This document shows positions 37,034 to 44,924 of a stretch of 64,000 nucleotides of DNA, piece by piece. Below the pieces are notes generated by a model that worked only from the letters and a program-made list of their open reading frames with translations, searched no databases and was not told where the DNA came from. The DNA is from Cycloclasticus sp. GTDB taxonomy: Bacteria > Pseudomonadota > Gammaproteobacteria > Methylococcales > Cycloclasticaceae. The stretch is from NCBI GenBank assembly GCA_002700385.1, contig PADC01000002.1, positions 1 to 64,000 of the forward strand, written 5' to 3'. How positions within the stretch are numbered: the stretch's first letter is position 1; each line of letters starts with the position of its first letter. The position numbers were made by a program, and so were the translations under genes.

Positions 37034-37126
37034 ACGTATCTTTTTATCAACGCCTCTAGGTTGGCGGCACTTTTCAGCGTAAACTATCGCTCGTCCAACA
37101 ACCTGAATTTAAGCAACTCAATCACT

Positions 37127-38851
37127 ATGCGTACCAGCGATTTTCCACTCAATACTGTAAAAGAAACCCCTGCTGATGCTGAGATCATTAGCCACCAGTT
37201 AATGATTCGTGCGGGACTGGTTCGCAAACTTGCAGCCGGTTTATACAATTGGCTGCCACTGGGCGTTCGAGTTTTGCAAAAAGTGCAAAACATTGTGCGT
37301 GAAGAAATGGACAAAGCCGGCGCGTTAGAAGTCTTAATGCCCGTCGTACAACCTGCTGAACTATGGCAAGAATCGGGCCGATGGGAACAATACGGGCCCG
37401 AATTAGCACGTTTGAATGATCGACATGGGCGGGAATTTTGCCTCGGCCCAACGCATGAGGAAATAATTACCGAACTGGCCCGCAACGAAATAAAAAGCTA
37501 CAAGCAACTACCCCTTAATTATTATCAAATTCAAACCAAATTCCGCGACGAAATTCGGCCGCGTTTCGGCCTCATGCGCTCACGCGAGTTTTTGATGAAA
37601 GATGCCTATTCTTTTCATATGAATGAAGCCTCACTCCAAGAAACGTATGACCGTATGTTTCAGGCATACAATAATATTTTCAATCGACTCGGACTTAATT
37701 TTCGCCCAGTGTTAGCAGATACCGGCTCAATTGGCGGAAATGCATCACACGAGTTTCATGTATTGGCAGAATCGGGTGAAGATGAAATTGCCTTTTCAAC
37801 CGACAGCCAATATGCCGCGAACGTCGAAAAAGCCGAAGCCGTTGCGCCTTCGCAAACACGAGCCGAACCTGACCAAGCACTTGAAAAAGTTGCCACCCCT
37901 CAACAAAAAACAATTGAAGAGATCAGTCAATTTTTAAACATTCCTGCTTCTCAGTGCCTTAAAACCTTGCTGGTTAAATCAGAAGACGATGGGCTTATTG
38001 CGTTGCTTCTTCGTGGCGATCATCAGCTTAATGAGATAAAAGCTGAAAAACTTCCCGGCGTACAAAACCCTCTGACCCTGGCGACCGATGAAGACATTCA
38101 ACAAGCCATTCACTGTGAAACAGGGTACATTGGCCCTATCAATTTAAACATCCCCTTAATTGTTGATCGCAGCGCAGCCCATATGGCTAATTTTGCTTGT
38201 GGTGCCAACGAAAACGGCCAGCATTACTTGGGGGTTAATTGGCAACGTGACGTCCCCTTACCTGAGCGCATTGAAGATATTCGCCAAGTGGTCGAAGGCG
38301 ATGAAAGCCCTGATGGCCAAGGCACGCTAACTATTGCTCGCGGCATTGAAGTGGGCCATATCTTCCAACTTGGCACGAAATACAGCGAGGCGATGAATGC
38401 CTGTGTGCTGGATGAAAACGGCAAAAATACCGTCATGACGATGGGGTGTTATGGCATTGGCGTAACCCGTGTTATTGCAGCCGCTATTGAGCAAAATCAC
38501 GATGATAAAGGCATTACCTGGCCCGCTGCTCTCGCCCCTTTTGAAGTCGCTTTATTGCCCATGAATATGCATAAATCCGAGCGCCTGAAAGCAGCCTCAG
38601 AAAAGCTTTATCTGGCGTTGAAAACTGCTGGCGTTGACGTGTTATTTGATGATCGCAAGGTACGCCCCGGCTTTATGTTCTCCGACATGGAGCTGATCGG
38701 CATTCCTCACCGAATCGTCTTAGGAGATAAGGGGCTCGATAACGGCATGGTGGAATATCGTGCTAGAACAGAATCGGATAATCAGGATATCCCGCTAGAC
38801 AATATTGTGGACTTTATCAGCCAGGCAATTAAGAACACAAAGAGCACTTAA
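37127..38851 (+). CDS. proS: prolyl-tRNA synthetase
   Basis: Class II synthetase of the bacterial type. N-terminal [19 protein letters not shown], motif 2 [28 protein letters not shown] and motif 3 [13 protein letters not shown] are clear. The editing domain (INS) lies between about 225 and 405, and the anticodon-binding domain is at the end. The open frame starts at 37061, but the ATG at 37127 gives the family N-terminus and a 574-residue product. Confidence 0.97.
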   Translation: MRTSDFPLNTVKETPADAEIISHQLMIRAGLVRKLAAGLYNWLPLGVRVLQKVQNIVREEMDKAGALEVLMPVVQPAELWQESGRWEQYGPELARLNDRHGREFCLGPTHEEIITELARNEIKSYKQLPLNYYQIQTKFRDEIRPRFGLMRSREFLMKDAYSFHMNEASLQETYDRMFQAYNNIFNRLGLNFRPVLADTGSIGGNASHEFHVLAESGEDEIAFSTDSQYAANVEKAEAVAPSQTRAEPDQALEKVATPQQKTIEEISQFLNIPASQCLKTLLVKSEDDGLIALLLRGDHQLNEIKAEKLPGVQNPLTLATDEDIQQAIHCETGYIGPINLNIPLIVDRSAAHMANFACGANENGQHYLGVNWQRDVPLPERIEDIRQVVEGDESPDGQGTLTIARGIEVGHIFQLGTKYSEAMNACVLDENGKNTVMTMGCYGIGVTRVIAAAIEQNHDDKGITWPAALAPFEVALLPMNMHKSERLKAASEKLYLALKTAGVDVLFDDRKVRPGFMFSDMELIGIPHRIVLGDKGLDNGMVEYRARTESDNQDIPLDNIVDFISQAIKNTKST

Positions 38852-38853
38852 CC

Positions 38854-39510
38854 ATGGAACCTGAATTTTGGCATGAACGTTGGGCGAAAAATGAAATTGG
38901 CTTTCACTTAAAAGACGTTAACCCATTTCTACTCAAACACTGGTCAGCCCTTCAATCATCATCAAGCGACTCTGTTTTTGTTCCTTTATGCGGCAAATCT
39001 GTGGATTTAATCTGGTTATCTAAACAATGCGCCAGCGTGGTCGGCATTGAATTAAACCAACAAGCTGTTGAAGCGTTCTTTTCTGAGCATCACCTCAACC
39101 CGGAGATCACTCAATCAGAGCACTTAACCTTGTACCAGGCAGGCAATATAACACTGTATTGCGGCGATATATTTAAATTGGAAAAAAGGGCTGTAGAGAA
39201 CTGTTCGTTAATCTACGATCGCGCCTCATTGGTCGCCTTTCCAAGTGAAATGCGGCGTTTATACAGCGCTAAACTGGATGAACTCTTTAACACCCCGCAT
39301 AAACGCCTGCTGATCGCTTTTGACTACGATCAACAACTCATGAACGGCCCACCTTTTGCCGTGTCGCCAGAGGAAGTGGATACGTTGTTTGGTCAAGATA
39401 AACAAATCACTCACTTGGAAACAGCTTCTGTTCTTGAACAAAACAAGCGCTTTAAAGAACGAGGCATTACCGCCTTACTAGAACATGTCTTTATTGTAGA
39501 AAAGCGTTAA
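38854..39510 (+). CDS. tpm: thiopurine S-methyltransferase
   Basis: SAM-dependent methyltransferase of the TPMT family, which in bacteria includes proteins linked to tellurite and selenium methylation. The block FWHERWAKNEIGFHLKDVNPFL and the SAM-site VPLCGKSVDLIWLSKQ are diagnostic. The product is 218 residues. It begins two bases after proS and overlaps the convergent Bfd-like gene by four bases. Confidence 0.95.
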   Translation: MEPEFWHERWAKNEIGFHLKDVNPFLLKHWSALQSSSSDSVFVPLCGKSVDLIWLSKQCASVVGIELNQQAVEAFFSEHHLNPEITQSEHLTLYQAGNITLYCGDIFKLEKRAVENCSLIYDRASLVAFPSEMRRLYSAKLDELFNTPHKRLLIAFDYDQQLMNGPPFAVSPEEVDTLFGQDKQITHLETASVLEQNKRFKERGITALLEHVFIVEKR

Positions 39511-39695
39511 AGCCGGTTTTTAAGCAACAAATCTTCAACCACAACGATACACATCCCGCAGGCCACATTCACCCCTGTTTTCTCTCGCACAGCATCAAGG
39601 TGATTTAACCGGTGCTCGTTAAGTAAGCTAACAAATTGCTTCTTTGTTACCCCCTTACATGTGCAAATAACATCGTCATCTTGAAACTGATACAC
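39507..39695 (-). CDS. Bfd-like [2Fe-2S] ferredoxin
   Basis: 62 residues with the BFD pattern: CTCKGV at 11-16 and CGMC near 47-50, with about 32 residues between the pairs. Such small proteins reduce iron in bacterioferritin or serve as Fe-S domains of other enzymes. No bacterioferritin gene is nearby. It lies nine bases after the MBL hydrolase gene and is probably cotranscribed with it. Confidence 0.82.
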   Translation of the reverse strand: MYQFQDDDVICTCKGVTKKQFVSLLNEHRLNHLDAVREKTGVNVACGMCIVVVEDLLLKNRL

Positions 39696-39703
39696 TCAGG
39701 CCT

Positions 39704-40411
39704 CTAATGATCGTGACCACAACCTATAGACGGCTCTGCTTCATAAGGGGTTTTTCTTTTTGGAGTATTCATTCGATACTGCACGAAGTCTTGCACATTA
39801 TGGTGTTGTAAAAAGGGGTTGCCCTTAATTTGCTCTTCCAAGGTTGATGTTTTTTTAACCGCGTAATTATGCCCCGGTAAAATAGTTGTCGAAGCCGGCA
39901 ACTCGGTACGAATTTTGTTCAGCGTTTTAAACATCACTTCCGGGTCACCCCCTGTAAAATCACAGCGACCACAACCGAACACAAACATCGTATCGCCGGT
40001 TAATAAATCATTGTTGACATGGTAGCAAGCCGACCCCGGTGTATGACCTGGCGTATGCAACATTTTAATGGGCGTTTTACCCAACATCAATTCATCACCA
40101 CCATGATGCAACGTTGGAGTGCCGTCGTGCTCACCCCAAAAGTCTGCTTCTTCTTTTAGCAAATGAAGCTCTGCATCAAAAACATCCAGCACATCTGATA
40201 TACCATTAATATGATCCGGGTGACTGTGGGTTAATAAAATATCTGTAATTTTATAGCCGCGTTCGTTCACCAGTTCTATCGCCTTTGGCACATCCCAGGC
40301 AGGATCAACAATCGCTGCTCTTTTTGTTGCATGATCCTGAATCAGATAGACAAAATTTTCCATTGGCCCCAATTCCAGCGCATCAATTGTATATTGCTTA
40401 TCACTCATCAC
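39704..40411 (-). CDS. MBL-fold hydrolase, glyoxalase II-like, with CGHDH tail
   Basis: 235-residue metallo-beta-lactamase-fold enzyme. The metal motif HSHPDH, the later TPGHTPGS, LTGDTMF and LPGHNY are present, as in glyoxalase II and persulfide dioxygenases. The protein ends in SIGCGHDH, a possible extra metal site. GGAG six bases before the first ATG supports this start. Starts six bases after the prfC stop, between prfC and the Bfd-like gene. Exact substrate unknown. Confidence 0.85.
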   Translation of the reverse strand: MMSDKQYTIDALELGPMENFVYLIQDHATKRAAIVDPAWDVPKAIELVNERGYKITDILLTHSHPDHINGISDVLDVFDAELHLLKEEADFWGEHDGTPTLHHGGDELMLGKTPIKMLHTPGHTPGSACYHVNNDLLTGDTMFVFGCGRCDFTGGDPEVMFKTLNKIRTELPASTTILPGHNYAVKKTSTLEEQIKGNPFLQHHNVQDFVQYRMNTPKRKTPYEAEPSIGCGHDH

Positions 40412-40417
40412 TTGCTC

Positions 40418-42007
40418 CTATAGTTCGCGTGTTTCACTAAAGATAATATCTGGCCACCGCTCTTGTGTTAACGATAAATTGACTCGGCTTTTTGCTAAAT
40501 ATACCAGATAACCGCCCCCATCTTCTGCCAGGCTATCGTGCGCCTTCTTTTTGAATTCTTCAAATTTCTTCGGATCGTCGCAACTGACCCAACGTGCCGT
40601 GGTAATGGGGGCATTGTCATAAACGCACTCCACGTTATACTCACTTTTAAGTCGCTGTGCCGTCACCTCAAATTGAAGAACGCCTACAGCGCCTAAAATC
40701 AGGTCATTATTTCTTAACGGTTTAAACAGCTGAGTCGCCCCTTCTTCAGTTAATTGAGTCAACCCTTTTTGCAACGCCTTCATACGTAAGGGGTCTTTCA
40801 AAACAGCACGACGAAATAATTCAGGGGCAAAATAAGGAATACCACCAAATTTGAGTTTTTCGCCCTGCGTAAAGGTGTCGCCCACTTGAATCGTTCCATG
40901 ATTGTGCAACCCTATAATGTCGCCCGCAAACGCTTGCTCTACATTTTTGCGGCTATCCGCCTGAAAGGTAATGGCATTACCCACTTGAATATTTTTACCA
41001 ATCCGCACATGGCTCATTTTCATCCCTTGTGAGTAGCCGCCTGAACAAATACGCATAAAAGCTATACGATCACGATGCGCGGGGTCCATATTCGCCTGAA
41101 CTTTAAAAACAAAACCAGAAAATGCCGGCTCTTCCGGTTGCACTTCGCGCTCGACTGCCTGACGTGACTGAGGAGCGGGCGCATATTCAGCAAACGCATC
41201 AAGTAATTCACCCACACCAAAATTATTCACTGCCGAGCCAAAAAATACCGGCGTTTGCTTGCCTGCCAGATAAGCCGCCATATCAAAGGGGGTACTGGCT
41301 TCTCGGACAAGCTCCAACTCTTCCAGAAAGTTATCAATTTCCACACCCACCAGTTCTTTCAACCTGGGGTCGTCCAACCCTTTAAAAATCTCGCCGGTTG
41401 CGATTTTCCCACCGTGCGTTGGACTAAAGACATGCACCTCATCTTTATAAATATGATAGACACCTTTAAACCCTTTACCCATCCCAATAGGCCATGTCAT
41501 CGGGGCGCACTCAATTTTTAGAACCGACTCCACCTCATCAATCAATTCCAGCGGATCGCGACCTTCGCGATCCAGCTTATTAATAAACGTAATAATCGGC
41601 GTATCGCGCAAGCGACAGACTTCCATTAACTTAATCGTTCTTGCTTCTACACCCTTCGCACAGTCAATCACCATTAAAGCAGAATCAACCGCCGTGAGCG
41701 TCCGATAGGTGTCTTCGGAGAAATCCTCATGGCCCGGCGTATCCAGCAAGTTCAACAACTTATCATTATGTTCAAATTGCATCACCGAAGTGGTAATAGA
41801 AATGCCCCGCTCCTGCTCCATCTCCATCCAGTCTGAGGTTGCATGACGAGAGGCTTTACGGCCTTTAACAGAACCGGCTACTTGAATCGCACCCCCAAAT
41901 AATAGTAATTTTTCGGTCAGCGTTGTTTTACCTGCATCAGGGTGAGAGATGATGGCAAACGTGCGCCTCTTGTTAATTTCATTTGATAATTTACTAATTT
42001 CTGACAC
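40418..42007 (-). CDS. prfC: peptide chain release factor 3
   Basis: GTPase that recycles RF1/RF2 after termination. G1 [16 protein letters not shown]2-region [12 protein letters not shown]3 DTPGHEDF and G4 NKLDREG are intact, followed by the RF3 C-terminal domain. The product is 529 residues, usual length. The start is GTG at 42007 with AAGGA eight bases upstream. Only 15 bases separate it from the hipA stop, so prfC appears to depend on transcription from or through the hipBA operon, or on a promoter inside hipA. Confidence 0.96.
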   Translation of the reverse strand: MSEISKLSNEINKRRTFAIISHPDAGKTTLTEKLLLFGGAIQVAGSVKGRKASRHATSDWMEMEQERGISITTSVMQFEHNDKLLNLLDTPGHEDFSEDTYRTLTAVDSALMVIDCAKGVEARTIKLMEVCRLRDTPIITFINKLDREGRDPLELIDEVESVLKIECAPMTWPIGMGKGFKGVYHIYKDEVHVFSPTHGGKIATGEIFKGLDDPRLKELVGVEIDNFLEELELVREASTPFDMAAYLAGKQTPVFFGSAVNNFGVGELLDAFAEYAPAPQSRQAVEREVQPEEPAFSGFVFKVQANMDPAHRDRIAFMRICSGGYSQGMKMSHVRIGKNIQVGNAITFQADSRKNVEQAFAGDIIGLHNHGTIQVGDTFTQGEKLKFGGIPYFAPELFRRAVLKDPLRMKALQKGLTQLTEEGATQLFKPLRNNDLILGAVGVLQFEVTAQRLKSEYNVECVYDNAPITTARWVSCDDPKKFEEFKKKAHDSLAEDGGGYLVYLAKSRVNLSLTQERWPDIIFSETREL

Positions 42008-42022
42008 CTTAGAGTCCTTTTT

Positions 42023-43243
42023 TTACTTTTTTTTAGCCATCGGAATATCTTCCAGATGCTTGTCAATTGCTTCAATCACGTCGCTATTAAGCGCCAAATT
42101 GGTCTTTTCGCTCTGCCATTTTTCATGGAAAAGCTCTACCGTTTCACTTGCCGTATCCAAAACCAGTTTTTCTGGCAACCGTGCCTTTGCCGCCAAATGA
42201 GACAGTTCATCCATGGTGAAGTCAGCAAACTTCTTGCTCCTGCTAACTTTCAACGCGGCTTCCTTATCCGTGATATAAGGAATTGTTGAAACGAAATCAT
42301 AAGCTGGTGCAATCGAGGCTGATCGCTTATCGTTATAGATGAGCGACCAGTTCTTTAAATGCATATCGGCATTGCCGATCAGCGTGTTAAACACCAGCCT
42401 GCGGATAAACTCGGCGATATCCTCTTCTTGTCCTTCTATACCGATAACCTGCGCGATATTGCTCATACTGGCTTTCTTGTACTTGTCATGTGGATAGACA
42501 CCAAACACTTGCGCAAAGTCTTCAATATGAATGGCCTGCCCATCGGCGCGATCAAAGCGTTTAATCGCAACGGCGCTATTGCCAAACTTGCCAATGCCTT
42601 CTGGGATATTGGCAATCTGATCAATCGGCAGTAGCTGAGTTTCAGGTACGTCCATACCCAACATCCGCGCCAATTCCATCATTGAATATTCATTTTCTGG
42701 CACCGCCTCAAAGCGAGATGATGGCAATTTCACAATCCATGAACCGCCAGTACCAGAGGCGGGAATGGTTAAACCGCCACTGGCAGGCTGCACGGCTGAA
42801 AATTTCAGCTGCACACCCGCCAACGAAAAGCGCATGGGGGCTTCGCGCTTGATCTCTTCTTCAATATCTTCATATTCGTCGCTCGGCAATGCCTCACCAT
42901 CAGCAGGCATAACCGTAATGGCTCCGGCTAAATCCTGCCCTAACACCCACAGCAAGAAAAATTCCCGTGCAGGGTTTACACCCGCGCGCTCTGCCAGATA
43001 GTTACGCATGGTTTCTTCTGGCAACAGATTGGAAAAATACGGCGTTAACTTGGTTTGGGTGGGTTTGAAATTAGTGATCAAGCCACCTAGTGCATCCTTG
43101 AAACCCAATCCTAAGACAGGCCGCGCTTCATCGTTGGCATAGGCATCCGTAAAAGCAAAAAGCGTTCGGTCATTGCCAACATTGGTAACCGTTGCGATAG
43201 GTTCGCCATAGAGCAGCACATTGAGTGTAGAAACGTTACTCAT
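42023..43243 (-). CDS. hipA: HipA-family toxin kinase
   Basis: Serine/threonine kinase of HipBA-type toxin-antitoxin modules. The N-terminal HipA domain (VLLYGEPIATVTNVGNDRTL) is followed by the kinase core, with GGSWIVKLPSS for ATP binding, catalytic loop NADMHLKNWSL and the metal aspartate in APAYDF. All catalytic residues appear intact. The ATG at 43243 overlaps the end of hipB by eight bases and is preferred to earlier in-frame starts. The product is 406 residues. Family members phosphorylate GltX or other tRNA synthetases; the target here is unknown. Confidence 0.9.
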   Translation of the reverse strand: MSNVSTLNVLLYGEPIATVTNVGNDRTLFAFTDAYANDEARPVLGLGFKDALGGLITNFKPTQTKLTPYFSNLLPEETMRNYLAERAGVNPAREFFLLWVLGQDLAGAITVMPADGEALPSDEYEDIEEEIKREAPMRFSLAGVQLKFSAVQPASGGLTIPASGTGGSWIVKLPSSRFEAVPENEYSMMELARMLGMDVPETQLLPIDQIANIPEGIGKFGNSAVAIKRFDRADGQAIHIEDFAQVFGVYPHDKYKKASMSNIAQVIGIEGQEEDIAEFIRRLVFNTLIGNADMHLKNWSLIYNDKRSASIAPAYDFVSTIPYITDKEAALKVSRSKKFADFTMDELSHLAAKARLPEKLVLDTASETVELFHEKWQSEKTNLALNSDVIEAIDKHLEDIPMAKKK

Positions 43244-43547
43244 CTGCATCTCCATCCAAGCTATAGGCTGGCGCGGATTGCTCCCCATCTTCATCATGCC
43301 CTTGCGCACTACGAATAATAGACTTGATGGCTGGCACTGACTTTTTAGGCGCGACAAACAGCTCTAAATCAAGCACACGCGCCAAAGCGATCAAACTGGA
43401 TATGCGCAGGTCAACGCCGCCAGACTCAATTTTAGAGATATGGCTTTGCGGCACGCCAGAACGGGCGCTTAGCTCTCGTTGGCTAAAACCCTTACGCGCA
43501 CGCGCTTCTCGCAAGCTTTCCAATATTTGATCGGTTATATAACTCAT
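43236..43547 (-). CDS. hipB: HipB-like XRE antitoxin
   Basis: 103-residue helix-turn-helix protein. The HTH is at about 12-68 (KGFSQRELSARSGVPQSHISKIESG). The C-terminal tail is flexible and acidic, as expected of a part that is degraded. Its last bases overlap hipA. The operator region upstream (43636-43664) has inverted repeats suited to self-repression. Confidence 0.9.
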   Translation of the reverse strand: MSYITDQILESLREARARKGFSQRELSARSGVPQSHISKIESGGVDLRISSLIALARVLDLELFVAPKKSVPAIKSIIRSAQGHDEDGEQSAPAYSLDGDADE

Positions 43548-43635
43548 GTTTGATACATTATTCTATATCAACTAAATACTAATATCTATAAAACTATATC
43601 AAACCTAACCAAAAGACTCAAGAATGATATATTTT

Positions 43636-43664
43636 AACATATCAAAATAACATATTGATATGTT
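43636..43664. promoter_or_regulatory. inverted repeats upstream of hipB, likely operators
   Basis: AACATATCA at 43636-43644 pairs with TGATATGTT at 43656-43664, and AACATATTGATATGTT (43649-43664) is a palindrome by itself. More ATATCA-type half-sites occur between here and hipB. Such repeats are typical of HipB-type autoregulation. Confidence 0.6.
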
Positions 43665-43710
43665 TTAACAGATAAACCGAGCATCAGATTCAGGTTTAGC
43701 TACCTCGCGT

Positions 43711-43796
43711 TTTACGGCGCTCACCGCCGTAAACAACATTCTTAAACCAGCATTGTTTAAAACAAGGGCGCTATCGGTACTGTAAGTACCAATAGC
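43711..43796. other. two strong hairpins between the hsd operon and hipBA
   Basis: TTTACGGCG / CGCCGTAAA, a perfect 9-base stem with a CTCAC loop, at 43711-43733. A second stem with one mismatch, GCTATCGGTAC / GTACCAATAGC, is at 43770-43796. The second could end the leftward hsd operon, since TTGTTTT follows a few bases later on the minus strand. The gap 43548-43880 otherwise holds only the hipB operators. Confidence 0.55.
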
Positions 43797-43880
43797 CAAC
43801 ATTATTTAAACTTTTGAGGTTTTGGTTTGGCAGTCTCCTTAATCCCAGATATAACTGCTGACTTCTCCAAAACCATTACC

Positions 43881-44909
43881 TTAACTATTTGCAGTTGAGG
43901 AATACTTCAGACCAGAGAATTTCGCTTCCATCTTTTCAATAAATTTTGGTGTATTACTAACTCCCCAGTTACGAGCTATATAGTAGCCTTTCCCGTCAAC
44001 AGTCAACTCTGGGTCTCGGTTAAACCTATATTTGGAGTAGCGTCTCTCAGTTTCAGTCATTTCCTCGGGTCGTTTCAGTAATTTAAAGCTGCAAGAGGTA
44101 TCTTCTCGCAACATATTAAACACCTCATCATTTATAAGACCTTTGGATTCCAAAAGCATGACAGTATGAAACCCAATATCTGATTTTTTAAAATCATGCT
44201 CAAAGACTTCATCTTCATAAGAAACTGTAAACAATGACCTGTCTTTCTTAGACACTCTAGAAACACGTTCTTCTCTTCGTTTCTGCTTCACTTCAATTTG
44301 ATAGCTTTCTGCTTCAGGAAGGGGAATAATTTGATCTGCACTGAGAACCAACTTGTCATCGATCTTATGAAGCGTCAGGCGAACGCAGCTAATATCTAAG
44401 TCACGATCATTAAGCCACAAAACTGATGTAGTTATTTCTTTAGAAAAATTGGCTGAGGCAAGTACAATACGGACATTCTGTGCAAAATCATCCTCTCTTG
44501 GGGACTCCCATCCCAGAAACTCGCACATTTTTGATTCAGCATCTAGATCCATAGAATTGCTAGTTAGGTATTTCTGGAATGCCATCTTAGCTTGATCCCA
44601 AGTCATATTGGCAACCATCGCGGCATATCGAATAGCTTGCAGCTCCATATGCCCACCATCATCGGTGCGCTTTAGCTCAATAACGATAAGATTGGCATCT
44701 CTATCGATTGCCAAAAGACCAATTCTTCTTCCGCTTTCAGACCATTCGCCAAACTCTTCGGCTATAACCAATATATCATCAGCAATAACTTTAATGTTTG
44801 CTCTAAGCAACCGTTGGAGATCGCGCCTTTCCCAAAGGTTTTCCTCCTGAAAGCTAGTAGATACTAGCGGAGTTAGTTCATCATCGGTAACTTGGTAGAG
44901 TGGCATCAC
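43881..44909 (-). CDS. PD-(D/E)XK nuclease-like protein of the hsd operon
   Basis: 342 residues. The first 110 have the RecB/NucS-type nuclease pattern, with ILVIAEEFGEW, then AIDRDANLIVIELKR giving D69, E78 and K80 as the likely PD-(D/E)XK triad, and a helix with QAIRYAAMV. The middle and C-terminal parts (190-342) are not recognised and include a charged stretch KQKRREERVSRVSKKDRS. It starts 16 bases after the ATPase gene, so the two probably act together. The nuclease could be an effector that the ATPase regulates. Confidence 0.75.
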   Translation of the reverse strand: MMPLYQVTDDELTPLVSTSFQEENLWERRDLQRLLRANIKVIADDILVIAEEFGEWSESGRRIGLLAIDRDANLIVIELKRTDDGGHMELQAIRYAAMVANMTWDQAKMAFQKYLTSNSMDLDAESKMCEFLGWESPREDDFAQNVRIVLASANFSKEITTSVLWLNDRDLDISCVRLTLHKIDDKLVLSADQIIPLPEAESYQIEVKQKRREERVSRVSKKDRSLFTVSYEDEVFEHDFKKSDIGFHTVMLLESKGLINDEVFNMLREDTSCSFKLLKRPEEMTETERRYSKYRFNRDPELTVDGKGYYIARNWGVSNTPKFIEKMEAKFSGLKYSSTANS

Positions 44910-44924
44910 TATTCTCCATTTATA

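Noticed and set aside
43681-43810. Possible integron attC or REP site from the two hairpins
   Set aside because: The conserved outer boxes of attC sites are not seen and no integrase or further copies are visible.
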